A DNA stretch of 64,000 nucleotides, from NCBI RefSeq assembly GCF_011927725.1, contig NZ_JAATJC010000001.1, forward strand, positions 496,001 through 560,000, written 5' to 3'. The notes below the pieces were generated by a model, which saw only the letters and a program-made list of their open reading frames with translations, searched no databases and was not told the origin of the DNA. The translations under genes and the position numbers were made by a program. The stretch is from Sphingomonas kaistensis (lineage in GTDB: Bacteria; Pseudomonadota; Alphaproteobacteria; Sphingomonadales; Sphingomonadaceae). The first letter of the stretch is position 1; every line of letters starts with the position of its first letter. Positions 10,247 through 18,474 of this stretch are shown piece after piece.

Positions 10247-10545
10247 AAAAGTCCGTCACTCCATGTCTCAAAGGTTGCGCCCACGCCGTCCTTCTCTGGA
10301 CGGCTAGGCATCGCACTGCTGTCCCCGGGGGACGTACTGCAGGCGACCAAAGCGGCTCCTCGCGCAACCAGGGTCGCGCCGGAAGCTGGAGCCCCTAACA
10401 GCGGATGGCCGATTCGACAACCCATGGGGCCGCCGTGCGACGAAACGACTGCCCGGCGCGCCCGGAATCGGCAATGGTTATCGCCTGTTAACCTATTGCC
10501 GTGTATAGGCTTTTCTTGTTTCCAGTTTCAACAGGAGGGCCTTGG
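10247..10545. other. Intergenic region between divergent rpsU and L,D-transpeptidase genes
   Basis: No coding sequence is apparent. It must contain two divergent promoters. I see a CCGTCC-TTCTCT-GGACGG hairpin near the rpsU side and a clear AGGAGGG ribosome-binding site at 10533-10539 for the plus-strand gene. Confidence 0.6.
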
Positions 10546-11253
10546 GTGACGATCAATCGCCGCGACGTGCTGCGCCATTTGGGTCTTGGTGGCGGTGCCG
10601 CGCTCCTTTCCGGAGCGGCGCTGGCTGCCGACCTGCCCGGGCTTCTTGCCGGGCAGAAGCCGCTGATTGGCGAGCCGCTCGTGCCGATTGCTCCCGCTGC
10701 GCCCGTCGCAACCGTGTCGACCAGCCCGACGGGGCCGATCGGCGTCGACGCGCAACTGTTTGCGCGGGCCAAGGCCGCGCTCGAGCGGCATCGGATGACG
10801 CTGCGCCATACCGACCGGATCGGTATCGCCGACTTCTCCTCGCCCAGCCGCGATCCGCGCTTTCACGTCGTCGACATGGCAACCGGCCAGGTCACCAGCC
10901 ACCGCGTCGCCCACGGTCGTGGTTCCGATCGCGGGCACACCGGTTTCCTGGAGCATTTCTCCAACGATTTCGGGAGCAATGCGACGTCCAACGGGGCCTA
11001 TTCCACCGCCGACTTCTACCATGGCAAATACGGCCTCTCGATGCGGCTGAACGGGCTCGACTGGACCAACAACAATGCGCTCGGCCGCGCGATCGTCGCG
11101 CACCAGGCGTGGTATGCCGAACCCGACATGATCGGGATCCACGGCAAGCTCGGCCGGTCGGAAGGCTGCTTTGCCTTTGGCCGCGACAGTCACTTTGAAG
11201 TGATGCGCACGCTGGGCGATGGGCGAATGATCTACGCCGACAAGCTGGCCTGA
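10546..11253 (+). CDS. Murein L,D-transpeptidase catalytic domain protein (YkuD_2 type)
   Basis: A 235-residue exported protein. A GTG start at 10546 was chosen because AGGAGGG ends seven bases before it; a GTG at 10501 has no such site. The N-terminus (INRRDVLRHLGLGGGAALL) looks like a Tat signal with twin Arg5-Arg6. The catalytic domain contains FHVVDMATGQV, RGHTGFLEHFSN and the active-site motif IHGKLGRSEGCFAF with His199 and Cys208. This is the SxGC signature of the YkuD_2 (PF13645) group. It probably makes or edits 3-3 crosslinks or attaches proteins to peptidoglycan. It is convergent with a second, larger L,D-transpeptidase 89 bases away. Confidence 0.85.
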   Translation: MTINRRDVLRHLGLGGGAALLSGAALAADLPGLLAGQKPLIGEPLVPIAPAAPVATVSTSPTGPIGVDAQLFARAKAALERHRMTLRHTDRIGIADFSSPSRDPRFHVVDMATGQVTSHRVAHGRGSDRGHTGFLEHFSNDFGSNATSNGAYSTADFYHGKYGLSMRLNGLDWTNNNALGRAIVAHQAWYAEPDMIGIHGKLGRSEGCFAFGRDSHFEVMRTLGDGRMIYADKLA

Positions 11254-11290
11254 TCCGCTTCTGCCGGCGGGTCACTCCGCTGAAGCCATG

Positions 11291-11331
11291 AAAAAAGGGA
11301 GCTCCGGCCGACCAGCCGGAGCTCCCTTTTT
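11291..11331. terminator. Bidirectional terminator between the two L,D-transpeptidases
   Basis: A stem GGGAGCTCCGGC / GCCGGAGCTCCC with A6 before and T5 after serves both convergent genes. Confidence 0.9.
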
Positions 11332-11341
11332 GTTGCGTGGA

Positions 11342-12712
11342 TCAGCGCGAGGCCGAGCGGACCGGAGGCTTGGCACCGCCGTCGCGGTCGTTGAGCGCGG
11401 CGCGGACCGGTGCGTCACGCTTGTAGAGGTCGGTGTACTTGACGATGCTGCCGTCGGTCAGCGCGGCGACCGAGAAGTAGACGATGTAGACCGGCACCGG
11501 CTTCACGAAGCTGGGCATGACCGTCTTCTTGCTGTCCAGCGCGGCGTCGATCTTGGCGCGGTCCCAGTCGCCGCCATCATCGCTCAGCAGTTCCGCCGCG
11601 AGGTCGAGGACATTCTCGGTCCGGATGCAGCCGTGGCTGAAGAAGCGGTTCTGCGAATCGAACAGTCCGCGATTGTTGGTGTCATGCAGGAAGATCGCAT
11701 GCTCGTTCGCCATGGTGAACTTGATCTTGCCCAGCGCATTGCTCGGCCCCGGCGGCTGGCGCCAGCGCTGGACCTTGCCGTCCTTGCCCTTGACCGCGAC
11801 GTAGCCGGCCTTGCCCGCGACGCTCGCCGACAGGCTCTTGGGCACTTCCCACCACGGATTGAGGTGCACGCCCGTCGCCATCACCGACAATTGCGGCGTC
11901 GGGGTCTTGGGCGCGCCGGCGATGGCGCGATGCTTCCAGCGCGTGACACTGTTCTCGACCAGGGTGGCGTGCTCGCCCGGCACGTTGACGATGATATAGC
12001 GATTGCCGAGGTCGCGCGGCAGCCAGCGCCAGCGATCCATGTTGAGGCGGATCGCCCCAACCGTCCCGGCATCCTTGGCATCGGCCTTGGCCAGCGCATT
12101 CTTCAGCGAGCCATATTGCGGATGGTTGGGAAGCAGGCCGTTGAGCGTCGCGGTGACGCTGCCCCCGGCCAGCGCCGCATCGAGCAACTGGCGGGTGCGT
12201 CCTTCGGGCAGGTCGGGATCGCGGACGAACCACTGCACGCGCGCAGCGCCGCGGACATGTCCGAGCGCGAGGTCGCGCACGACCAGCGGCCAGACGGTGT
12301 TGGCGGCCGCGCTGATCTGCGCCGGATCGCCGGTCTTCAGCGCCGCCTCCAGCAGCGCCGGGCTGTAGTCTCGCGGGTCAAGGCCCTCGCTGCCGATCGC
12401 GCGGACAAAGCCGAGCAGCTCCGCGGCGGGAGCAGCCGACCAGATTGCCGGCGGCACTTCGGGAACGGGCAGTGGCGCAAGCGGCTCGGCAACCGTGGTG
12501 GTTGTACCGGCCGGCGCCGGCGTGACGGCCGGGGCGGGGGTCGCGGCGCGGGGAGCAAGCGGGTCAACCGCCGGCTGGACCTGCGCCGCAGCGCCGAGCG
12601 GCCTGGTGGTGGTGGTCGTGACAGGCGCCGCCGGGCGGGTCTGCGCCCAGGCCGAACCGGCACTCACCATCAGCATTACCGTTATCGCCGCTCGACCGCG
12701 CATCACTTGCAT
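11342..12712 (-). CDS. L,D-transpeptidase, YcbB-like
   Basis: A 456-residue exported enzyme. The signal peptide (MRGRAAITVMLMVSAGSAWAQ) is followed by a Pro/Thr/Ala-rich linker, a helical scaffold region (about 95-230: LLGFVRAIGSEGLDPRDYSPA, VRDLALGHVRG), then the YkuD catalytic domain. There, NRYIIVNVPGEHATLVE begins the domain, and the active-site motif FFSHGCIRTENVLDLA has Cys362. The scaffold-plus-YkuD layout matches E. coli YcbB (LdtD), which forms meso-DAP3-meso-DAP3 crosslinks and resists beta-lactams. No PG_binding_1 repeat is obvious. The start could be 12712 or 12703 (two ATGs in frame); a TAGGGGT box precedes both. Confidence 0.88.
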   Translation of the reverse strand: MQVMRGRAAITVMLMVSAGSAWAQTRPAAPVTTTTTRPLGAAAQVQPAVDPLAPRAATPAPAVTPAPAGTTTTVAEPLAPLPVPEVPPAIWSAAPAAELLGFVRAIGSEGLDPRDYSPALLEAALKTGDPAQISAAANTVWPLVVRDLALGHVRGAARVQWFVRDPDLPEGRTRQLLDAALAGGSVTATLNGLLPNHPQYGSLKNALAKADAKDAGTVGAIRLNMDRWRWLPRDLGNRYIIVNVPGEHATLVENSVTRWKHRAIAGAPKTPTPQLSVMATGVHLNPWWEVPKSLSASVAGKAGYVAVKGKDGKVQRWRQPPGPSNALGKIKFTMANEHAIFLHDTNNRGLFDSQNRFFSHGCIRTENVLDLAAELLSDDGGDWDRAKIDAALDSKKTVMPSFVKPVPVYIVYFSVAALTDGSIVKYTDLYKRDAPVRAALNDRDGGAKPPVRSASR

Positions 12713-12936
12713 ACCCCTACCAATTCGACGGGCCTTCTGCCCTTGTCCCCTGTTACCGAAGATGAACGTCTTTCTCCAGTGTCCGCGGGGCAACATCCGC
12801 ACCCTCCGCGACTCCGTTTGTCCAGCAACCACCACGGCTTAGCCCGGTCTGGCGTTTCGCCGGAGGATGCGCCATAGCGCCCAGCCGGCCGATCGGTGGA
12901 AACCCTTCGTCCGACCCCCTCCAGGAGTGTGAAAAC

Positions 12937-13251
12937 GTGCCGATCGATGCCCGCATCGCCAAAGACCCGTCCGGCGCCGAGCGCCGCGGTCAGCCGCGTT
13001 CGGCCGTCGAGCTCGACGCGCATGTTCGCGAAATGGGCACCACCGGTACCGAAGCCCGTGTGCTCAACATCTCGAGCGACGGTTTCATGGCCGAGACCAG
13101 CACCGAGCATGAGGTCGGCGCGCGGGTGTGGCTGATCCTGCCGGGCCGCGAACGCGCCAGCGCGATCGTGCGCTGGACCGCCGCCGGCAAGCTCGGCGCG
13201 CAGTTCGCCGAACCGCTCAGCGAGGAAGCGCTCGGCCAGATCGGCGGCTGA
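12937..13251 (+). CDS. PilZ domain protein (c-di-GMP effector)
   Basis: A 104-residue protein made almost wholly of one PilZ domain. The RxxxR motif is at Arg17-Arg21 (RGQPR), and the second motif N-I-S-S-D-G occupies residues 44-49, so both c-di-GMP contacts are present. It starts with GTG at 12937; AGGAG lies nine bases before. Single-domain PilZ proteins act by binding a partner after c-di-GMP binding; the partner here is unknown. It stands between two minus-strand genes. The 224-base upstream gap (12713-12936) has no other gene. A diguanylate cyclase is encoded at 38674-39255. Confidence 0.88.
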   Translation: MPIDARIAKDPSGAERRGQPRSAVELDAHVREMGTTGTEARVLNISSDGFMAETSTEHEVGARVWLILPGRERASAIVRWTAAGKLGAQFAEPLSEEALGQIGG

Positions 13252-13255
13252 CCGC

Positions 13256-13918
13256 CTAGCCCTGCCTTGGTCCGGCCTTGGCCAGCGCGCGCTGGACGGT
13301 CGGCATGATTCCCGTCACCATCCGCTTGATCCCTTCGAAATTGGGATGCACGCCGTCGCCCAGCAGCAAGGCGCGGTTGCCCACGACGCCTTGCAGGATG
13401 AACGGATAAAGTTCTGCATCATATTTGCGGGCGAGCGTCGGAAAGATCGCCTCGTAGCGCTGGCGGTAGTCAGGACCGAGGTTCGGCGCCGCAAGCATCC
13501 CAGCGACCAGCACCGGAATGCCCTGCCGCTTCAATTCGGCCAGGATCGCGTCGAGATTGGCTTCGGTGACCTTGGGATCGACCCCGCGCAGCATGTCGTT
13601 TGCACCCAGCTCGACGATCGCCAGATCGGGCTTGGCGCCCATCCGCTGCAGCGTCCAGGCAAGCCGGGCACGGCCGCCTGCGGTGGTGTCGCCCGACACG
13701 CCCGCGTCATGAACCCGCGCCTTGACGCCATGACGGCGAAGCGCGTCCTCCAGCTGCGGCGCGAAGCCCAGCCCGCGACCAAGGCCATAGCCGGCGGTCA
13801 GGCTGTCGCCGAAGGCCAGGATCAGCGGCCCGTCCGCCGCGGCGCGCGCGATCGGGGCCTGGGCGGCGGCCGGAACGGCGGCGGCGGCGAGGGCAAAGGG
13901 AAACATCCAGCGGATCAT
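13256..13918 (-). CDS. Periplasmic SGNH arylesterase / lysophospholipase (TesA-like)
   Basis: A 220-residue protein with a signal peptide (MIRWMFPFALAAAAVPAAAQA) and the four SGNH blocks: FGDSLTAGYG with nucleophile Ser39, the block II Gly, GANDM with the oxyanion Asn, and DGVHPNFEG with Asp188/His191. It hydrolyses esters, thioesters or lysophospholipids in the periplasm. Divergent 58 bases away is a YbbA/YbbP-type ABC system; E. coli has the same arrangement (tesA divergent from ybbA-ybbP), which strongly supports the assignment and suggests a shared role with exported lipids. Confidence 0.92.
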   Translation of the reverse strand: MIRWMFPFALAAAAVPAAAQAPIARAAADGPLILAFGDSLTAGYGLGRGLGFAPQLEDALRRHGVKARVHDAGVSGDTTAGGRARLAWTLQRMGAKPDLAIVELGANDMLRGVDPKVTEANLDAILAELKRQGIPVLVAGMLAAPNLGPDYRQRYEAIFPTLARKYDAELYPFILQGVVGNRALLLGDGVHPNFEGIKRMVTGIMPTVQRALAKAGPRQG

Positions 13919-13976
13919 GGCCTGACCATCTAGGCCATTGCGGCGACCCTTCAAGCTTCCTAGCTCCCCCGTCGAC

Positions 13977-14648
13977 ATGACAAATCCCCTGATCCAGCTC
14001 GAAGACGTCCAGCTCACCCTCGGCGAAGGGCGGGCCCGGACGGAGATCCTGCGCGGGGTCAGCCTTCGCATCGACGAGGGCGAGACGGTTGCGATCCTCG
14101 GCGCCTCGGGTTCGGGCAAGAGCTCGCTGATGGCGGTCGTCGCCGGACTGGAAAAGGCCTCGGCCGGCAGCGTCAGGGTGCTTGGCGAGGACATGGGCGC
14201 ACTTGGCGAGGACCAGCTGGCGCGTCTCCGGGGCCGGTCGATCGGCGTGGTGCTGCAGGCCTTTCACCTGCTTCCGACCATGACCGCGCTGCAGAACGTG
14301 ATGGTTCCGATGGAGCTGGTCGGCGCCCCCGACCCCCGCGCTCGCGCCCAGGCCGAGCTTGCCGCGGTCGGACTGGCGGCGCGCGAAAACCATTATCCCG
14401 CGCAATTGTCGGGCGGCGAGCAGCAGCGGGTCGCCATCGCGCGCGCCACCGCCCCTGCCCCGCGCCTGCTGCTGGCCGACGAGCCGACCGGCAATCTCGA
14501 CGCCGCCACCGGGGCCAGGATCATCGACCTGCTGTTCGACCGCGTCGCGGCGGCGGGCGCGGGGCTGGTGGTGATCACCCACGATCCCGCCGTCGCCGAG
14601 CGTGCCGGGCGGGTGCTGCGGATCGCCGACGGGCGGCTGGCGGCGTGA
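13977..14648 (+). CDS. ybbA: ABC transporter ATP-binding protein, YbbA/LolD type
   Basis: A 223-residue ATPase with Walker A GASGSGKSS (42-50), signature LSGGEQQR (144-151), Walker B LLADEP and D-loop TGNLD (about 165-175), and a switch His in VITHDP. It belongs to the MacB/LolD/YbbA group that drives FtsX-like permeases. The ATG at 13977 is preferred over an upstream ATG. The stop overlaps the GTG start of the permease gene, so the two subunits are translationally coupled. Location next to the TesA-like esterase points to the YbbAP system, but the substrate has not been settled for this family. Confidence 0.9.
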   Translation: MTNPLIQLEDVQLTLGEGRARTEILRGVSLRIDEGETVAILGASGSGKSSLMAVVAGLEKASAGSVRVLGEDMGALGEDQLARLRGRSIGVVLQAFHLLPTMTALQNVMVPMELVGAPDPRARAQAELAAVGLAARENHYPAQLSGGEQQRVAIARATAPAPRLLLADEPTGNLDAATGARIIDLLFDRVAAAGAGLVVITHDPAVAERAGRVLRIADGRLAA

Positions 14649-17122
14649 GTGCCGGGCTCAGGCTTGGCCGGCGCGACCTCGCGCACGGGGTCGGCGGCCT
14701 GTGGCTGCTGCTGGCCTGCCTGACCATCGCGGTCGCCGGGCTGTCGGCCGTCACCAGCCTGTCGAGCGCAATCGAATCGACCATCGAGGGACAGGCCCGC
14801 GAGCTGCTGGGCGGCGATCTCGCCCTGAGCGTCGCCCAGCGCAGCGCGACGCCCGCGGAACGGGAGGCGATCGCCCGCCTCGGCACCGTGCGGGAGAGCG
14901 TTACCCTGCGCAGCACCGCCCAGATCGGCGGGCAGACCGCTCTGGTCGACCTGTCTGGCGTGGACGAGGGGTGGCCCGCCGCCGGCCGCGTGACGCTCGC
15001 CTCCGGCCGGATGCCGGCCGCCGCGACCGACGCCGCGATCGGGCGCGAACTTGCCGAGCGCTTCTCGCTTCGCCTCGGAAGCCCGCTGCGCATCGGCTAC
15101 GGCGATTACCGGGTCAGCGGGATCATCGAGAAATTGCCGGCGCCCTCGGGTTTCGCGCTGGCGCCGCCGGTGCTGGTCAGCCGCGCCGGGCTGGACGCCT
15201 CGCGGCTGGTCCAGCCGGGCAGCCTCTACACCAGCAGCTACCGCGTCGCGCTTCCCTCCGGGGCCTCCTACGAGGGGATCGGAAGCTCCTTCCAGAAGCG
15301 CTTTCCCGAGGGCGGTTGGCGCGTCACCGACAGGAGCGAAGCCGCGTCCGGCACCCGCCGGTTCACCGAGCGCGCCGGACAGATGCTGCTGCTGATCGCG
15401 CTCGGCGCGCTTGGTATCGGAAGCATCGGCATCGCCTCGGCCGCCAGCGCCTTTGCCGCCTCCCGCCGGTCGACCATCGCCATCCTGAAGGTACACGGCG
15501 CCCGCACCCGCGACCTCGCGCTGATGCTCGGCACCAGCGTCACCCTGCTCGCCCTGGTCGCGATCCTGCTCGGAACGCTGGTCGGCGCCACCGTGCCCGC
15601 GATCGTCGGTCGCGCCGCCGCCGACCTTCTTCCCGTCGCGCCCGACCCCAGCCCGCAATGGGGCGCACTGGGCCGCTCGGCGGTATTCGGGCTGCTGGTC
15701 ACGCTGGCCGCGGCGTGGGTCCCGCTGGCGCGTGCCGCCCGCGCCCGGCCGGCCGCGGTCCTGCGCGGCGATGTCGACGAGGGCAGCCCTGATCGCCGCG
15801 ACCTTCTCGTCCCGCTGCTTGCCGCCGCCGCGGTATCCGCGCTGGCGATCCTGACCTCCGGCAACGAGGCGGTCACCGCCGCGACCATCGCCGGCGGGGT
15901 CGCGCTCGCCTTTCTGTTCGCCGGGGCCGGCAAGCTGCTCGCGCTGGCCGCCCGCCGCCTCGGCAGCCGGGGCGGTCCGGTCGCCCGGCTGGGCCTCGCC
16001 GCGCTGCACCGCCCGGGCGCCGCCACCGTCCGGCTCAGCGTCGCGCTCGGCCTCGGGCTGGCGCTTCTGGTCGCTCTTGCAGGGATCGGCGGAAGCGTCC
16101 GCGCCGAGCTTGCCGGCAACATCCCGGCCAAGGCGCCGGCGCTGTTCATGCTCGACATCCCGGCGACCGAGGAAGCTCGCTTCCGCGACCTTGCCGCGCG
16201 CGAACTGCCCGGCGCCGACCTGCGCCTCGTGCCGTCTCTGCGCGGGCCGGTCACCGCGCTCAACGGCCAGCCGGTGTCGGCGCTCAAGGCGATCCCCGAA
16301 GGCGCCTGGATCCTCCGCGGCGACCGCGGCCTGACCTTCGCCCGCGAGCTTCCGGAGGCCAATCAGGTCGTCGAGGGCGAATGGTGGCCCGCCGATTATG
16401 CCGGACCGCCGCTGGTCAGCCTCGACATCGAGGCGGCCCGGGCGCTCGGCCTCAAGATCGGCGACACCATGACCATCGCAGTGCTGGGGTCGCCGATCGA
16501 AGCGCGCATCGCCAGCTTCCGAACGATCGACTGGCGCAGCCTCGGCTTCAACTTCGCGATCATCTTCGCACCGGGTACGCTGGAGCAGGCCCCCTACACG
16601 CTGATGGCAACCGCCTCGCCCGAACGTGGCGCCTCGACCCTCGGGTTCGAACGCGCGCTTGCCGCCGGGCTGCCGATGGTCAGCACCATCCGGGTCAGCG
16701 ACGTGGTGGCGCAGGTCACGACCATCCTCGAAGGGCTCGACAACGCGATCAGGCTTGCGACCCTGGTGGCGATCGTGATCGGAGTGACGGTGCTGGCCGG
16801 CGCGGTGGCCGCCACCCGCCGCACCCGGACCCGCGAAAGCGTGCTCCTGAAGCTGGTCGGCGCCACCCGCGCGCAGGTGCTGGCCGCGCAGGGGATAGAG
16901 TTTGCGGCAATGGCCGGCGGGATCGTCACCCTCGCCTTCGTGACCGGTACGGCGGCGGCCTACGGGGTCGTCACCTGGCTGTTCGAACTGCCGTTCCTGC
17001 CCGACTGGCCAAGCCTCCTGACCCTGCCGCTGGCCGGCATGGCGGTGGCGGTCCTGACCGCCCTTGTGGCGGCCTGGCCGGCCCTGCGTGCCCGTCCTGC
17101 AACAGCCCTTCGATCCATCTGA
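14645..17122 (+). CDS. ybbP: ABC transporter permease, FtsX/YbbP type
   Basis: An 825-residue integral membrane protein with the YbbP layout. One N-terminal helix (WLLLACLTIAVAGLSAV) is followed by a large periplasmic domain, an FtsX core of three helices (about 240-360), a further pair of helices near 390-480, a second periplasmic domain and a C-terminal FtsX core (LATLVAIVIGVTVLAGAVAATRRTRTRE). E. coli YbbP is about the same size. The GTG start overlaps the ybbA stop as GTGA. It probably couples ATP hydrolysis to moving or extracting a lipid or hydrophobic molecule, not classical uptake. Confidence 0.9.
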   Translation: MSAGLRLGRRDLAHGVGGLWLLLACLTIAVAGLSAVTSLSSAIESTIEGQARELLGGDLALSVAQRSATPAEREAIARLGTVRESVTLRSTAQIGGQTALVDLSGVDEGWPAAGRVTLASGRMPAAATDAAIGRELAERFSLRLGSPLRIGYGDYRVSGIIEKLPAPSGFALAPPVLVSRAGLDASRLVQPGSLYTSSYRVALPSGASYEGIGSSFQKRFPEGGWRVTDRSEAASGTRRFTERAGQMLLLIALGALGIGSIGIASAASAFAASRRSTIAILKVHGARTRDLALMLGTSVTLLALVAILLGTLVGATVPAIVGRAAADLLPVAPDPSPQWGALGRSAVFGLLVTLAAAWVPLARAARARPAAVLRGDVDEGSPDRRDLLVPLLAAAAVSALAILTSGNEAVTAATIAGGVALAFLFAGAGKLLALAARRLGSRGGPVARLGLAALHRPGAATVRLSVALGLGLALLVALAGIGGSVRAELAGNIPAKAPALFMLDIPATEEARFRDLAARELPGADLRLVPSLRGPVTALNGQPVSALKAIPEGAWILRGDRGLTFARELPEANQVVEGEWWPADYAGPPLVSLDIEAARALGLKIGDTMTIAVLGSPIEARIASFRTIDWRSLGFNFAIIFAPGTLEQAPYTLMATASPERGASTLGFERALAAGLPMVSTIRVSDVVAQVTTILEGLDNAIRLATLVAIVIGVTVLAGAVAATRRTRTRESVLLKLVGATRAQVLAAQGIEFAAMAGGIVTLAFVTGTAAAYGVVTWLFELPFLPDWPSLLTLPLAGMAVAVLTALVAAWPALRARPATALRSI

Positions 17123-17202
17123 TTCGGGGCTAGGCACCTCCGATCAAAGGGAACCTTCGCCGGCGCATCGCCGTTATGCCGGGCTGAAAGGATTGCCTGA
17201 TC

Positions 17203-17463
17203 ATGACCAATTTCCCGACCCTCGGAGAGCTGGGCCTGAAGCACGACCCCAAGGGGCGCGGCTACCATGCAGTCTATCGCGAGCATGAAGTGAATCACTG
17301 CCCCGGTTGTGGCCGGACGCACTGGCTGATCGGTCGTGTGTCGGCGGAATGTGCCTTTTGCGCAACGGCCCTGCCGCTCGCCGAAGCCAGCACCCGTCAC
17401 CACAATGGACCGGCGGTGATCCAGCATCGCAACCGCAATCACGGACACGCCTGGGCGGCGTAA
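17203..17463 (+). CDS. Small zinc-ribbon-like protein of unknown function
   Basis: An 86-residue cytoplasmic protein. The two pairs HCPGCGRTHW (about 32-41) and ECAFCATAL (about 49-57) form a CxxC-CxxC zinc-ribbon-like site. The C-terminus is rich in His/Asn/Arg (RHHNGP, QHRNRNHGHAW). It has no membrane segment. It is 80 bases after the ybbP stop on the same strand. I do not recognise a characterised family. Confidence 0.65.
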   Translation: MTNFPTLGELGLKHDPKGRGYHAVYREHEVNHCPGCGRTHWLIGRVSAECAFCATALPLAEASTRHHNGPAVIQHRNRNHGHAWAA

Positions 17464-17530
17464 TCCCACGTCCTCACCGGCAAGACAGGAACGGGGCGCA
17501 GCTTGCCGCCGCGCCGCCGGATGGGGACGA

Positions 17531-18427
17531 CTAACGCGAGGAAGACGAAGGCGCCGGTGTCCGTCTGACGGGCACCGGCGCATTGCATAGGTCGACCCCG
17601 CCGGCGGGGATGTTGAAGAAGGCATCCTTGCGATTGGCCCGCGCCCTGACATAGGCCGAGAAGGTGGCGCTGTCGGTCTTCATGACCTGGAAGCGCGGCC
17701 GTTCCGCCACCGGCATCGCCGAGGCGAGCCGCACGTTGGCGATCATTCGCGCCACCGTTCCCGCCTTGTAGATGCCCAGCGCCTCGGTCCCGCGCGGCAG
17801 CGCCGACATCTGCTCGATCCCTTCGACCACGCGTCCGACCAGCGCGATGTTGCGGTCGAGATGCCGCGGGGCATGACCGATAACTGCATACAGCTCGCCG
17901 CCCATGCCGGTGTCGGGCGCCATGTCGCGGCCGACCCCGACCATGCCATAGCAATGGGTGAGGTTGCCGCGGCCGGTCGCGGGGTTCCAGGCAACCGGCC
18001 AGCTCTGGGCATGGCCGACCCGCGGGGCGTAGGCGTCGGAATGGCCGAGTGGTCGGATGGTGAGGCCGCGTACCGCCCGGTCATATTCGGCCGGCGGCTT
18101 CTTGACGACGCTCGCCGGGATCGGCGGACCGCCTTCGTTGACGCCCCACTGGGTGACGTAATTGTCCTGCACCCGGTAGATGCTGGCACCGCGCCAGTAG
18201 CCGGCGGCCGCCAGGGCGCGAATGTTGGCGACATGCACCGGCGCGAAGGCGGGTGCGAGCTCGATGATGGTTCGCGCGCCACCCTGATAGTCGATCACCA
18301 TCAGGTCGTCCGGACTGACTTCGCTCCATGCGGCGGCCGGCGCCTGCGCGACGATCTCGGAAGGGGTCAGCGGCTTGGCGGCGGCGGGTGCCTGGGCAGC
18401 GGCGGCGAGGGCGAGGAGGATGCTCAT
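17531..18427 (-). CDS. Exported cyclophilin-type peptidylprolyl isomerase, long form
   Basis: A 298-residue protein, longer than usual cyclophilins (about 160-200). A signal-like N-terminus (MSILLALAAAAQAPAAAKP) precedes a region with PDDLMVIDYQGGARTIIELAPAFAPVHVANIRALAAAGYW, which is a cyclophilin start with N-x-R. IYRVQDNYVTQWG then follows, and later GMVGVGRD, GELYAVIGHAPRHLDRNIALVGRVVEG. An insert of about 40 residues (around 105-150) and a C-terminal extension with a conserved-looking DAFFNIPAGGVDLCN are additional. Active-site residues deviate in places (YRVQ for FHRV), so catalytic power is uncertain. It is divergent from purT. Confidence 0.8.
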   Translation of the reverse strand: MSILLALAAAAQAPAAAKPLTPSEIVAQAPAAAWSEVSPDDLMVIDYQGGARTIIELAPAFAPVHVANIRALAAAGYWRGASIYRVQDNYVTQWGVNEGGPPIPASVVKKPPAEYDRAVRGLTIRPLGHSDAYAPRVGHAQSWPVAWNPATGRGNLTHCYGMVGVGRDMAPDTGMGGELYAVIGHAPRHLDRNIALVGRVVEGIEQMSALPRGTEALGIYKAGTVARMIANVRLASAMPVAERPRFQVMKTDSATFSAYVRARANRKDAFFNIPAGGVDLCNAPVPVRRTPAPSSSSR

Positions 18428-18474
18428 GGGGGCAGCCTATCGCGTGATGCGCGGTTGCGGTAGGCACTTGTCCG

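Noticed and set aside
12753-13110. Minus-strand frames opposite the PilZ gene
   Set aside because: The PilZ motifs on the plus strand are clear and the antisense frames show no known domain.
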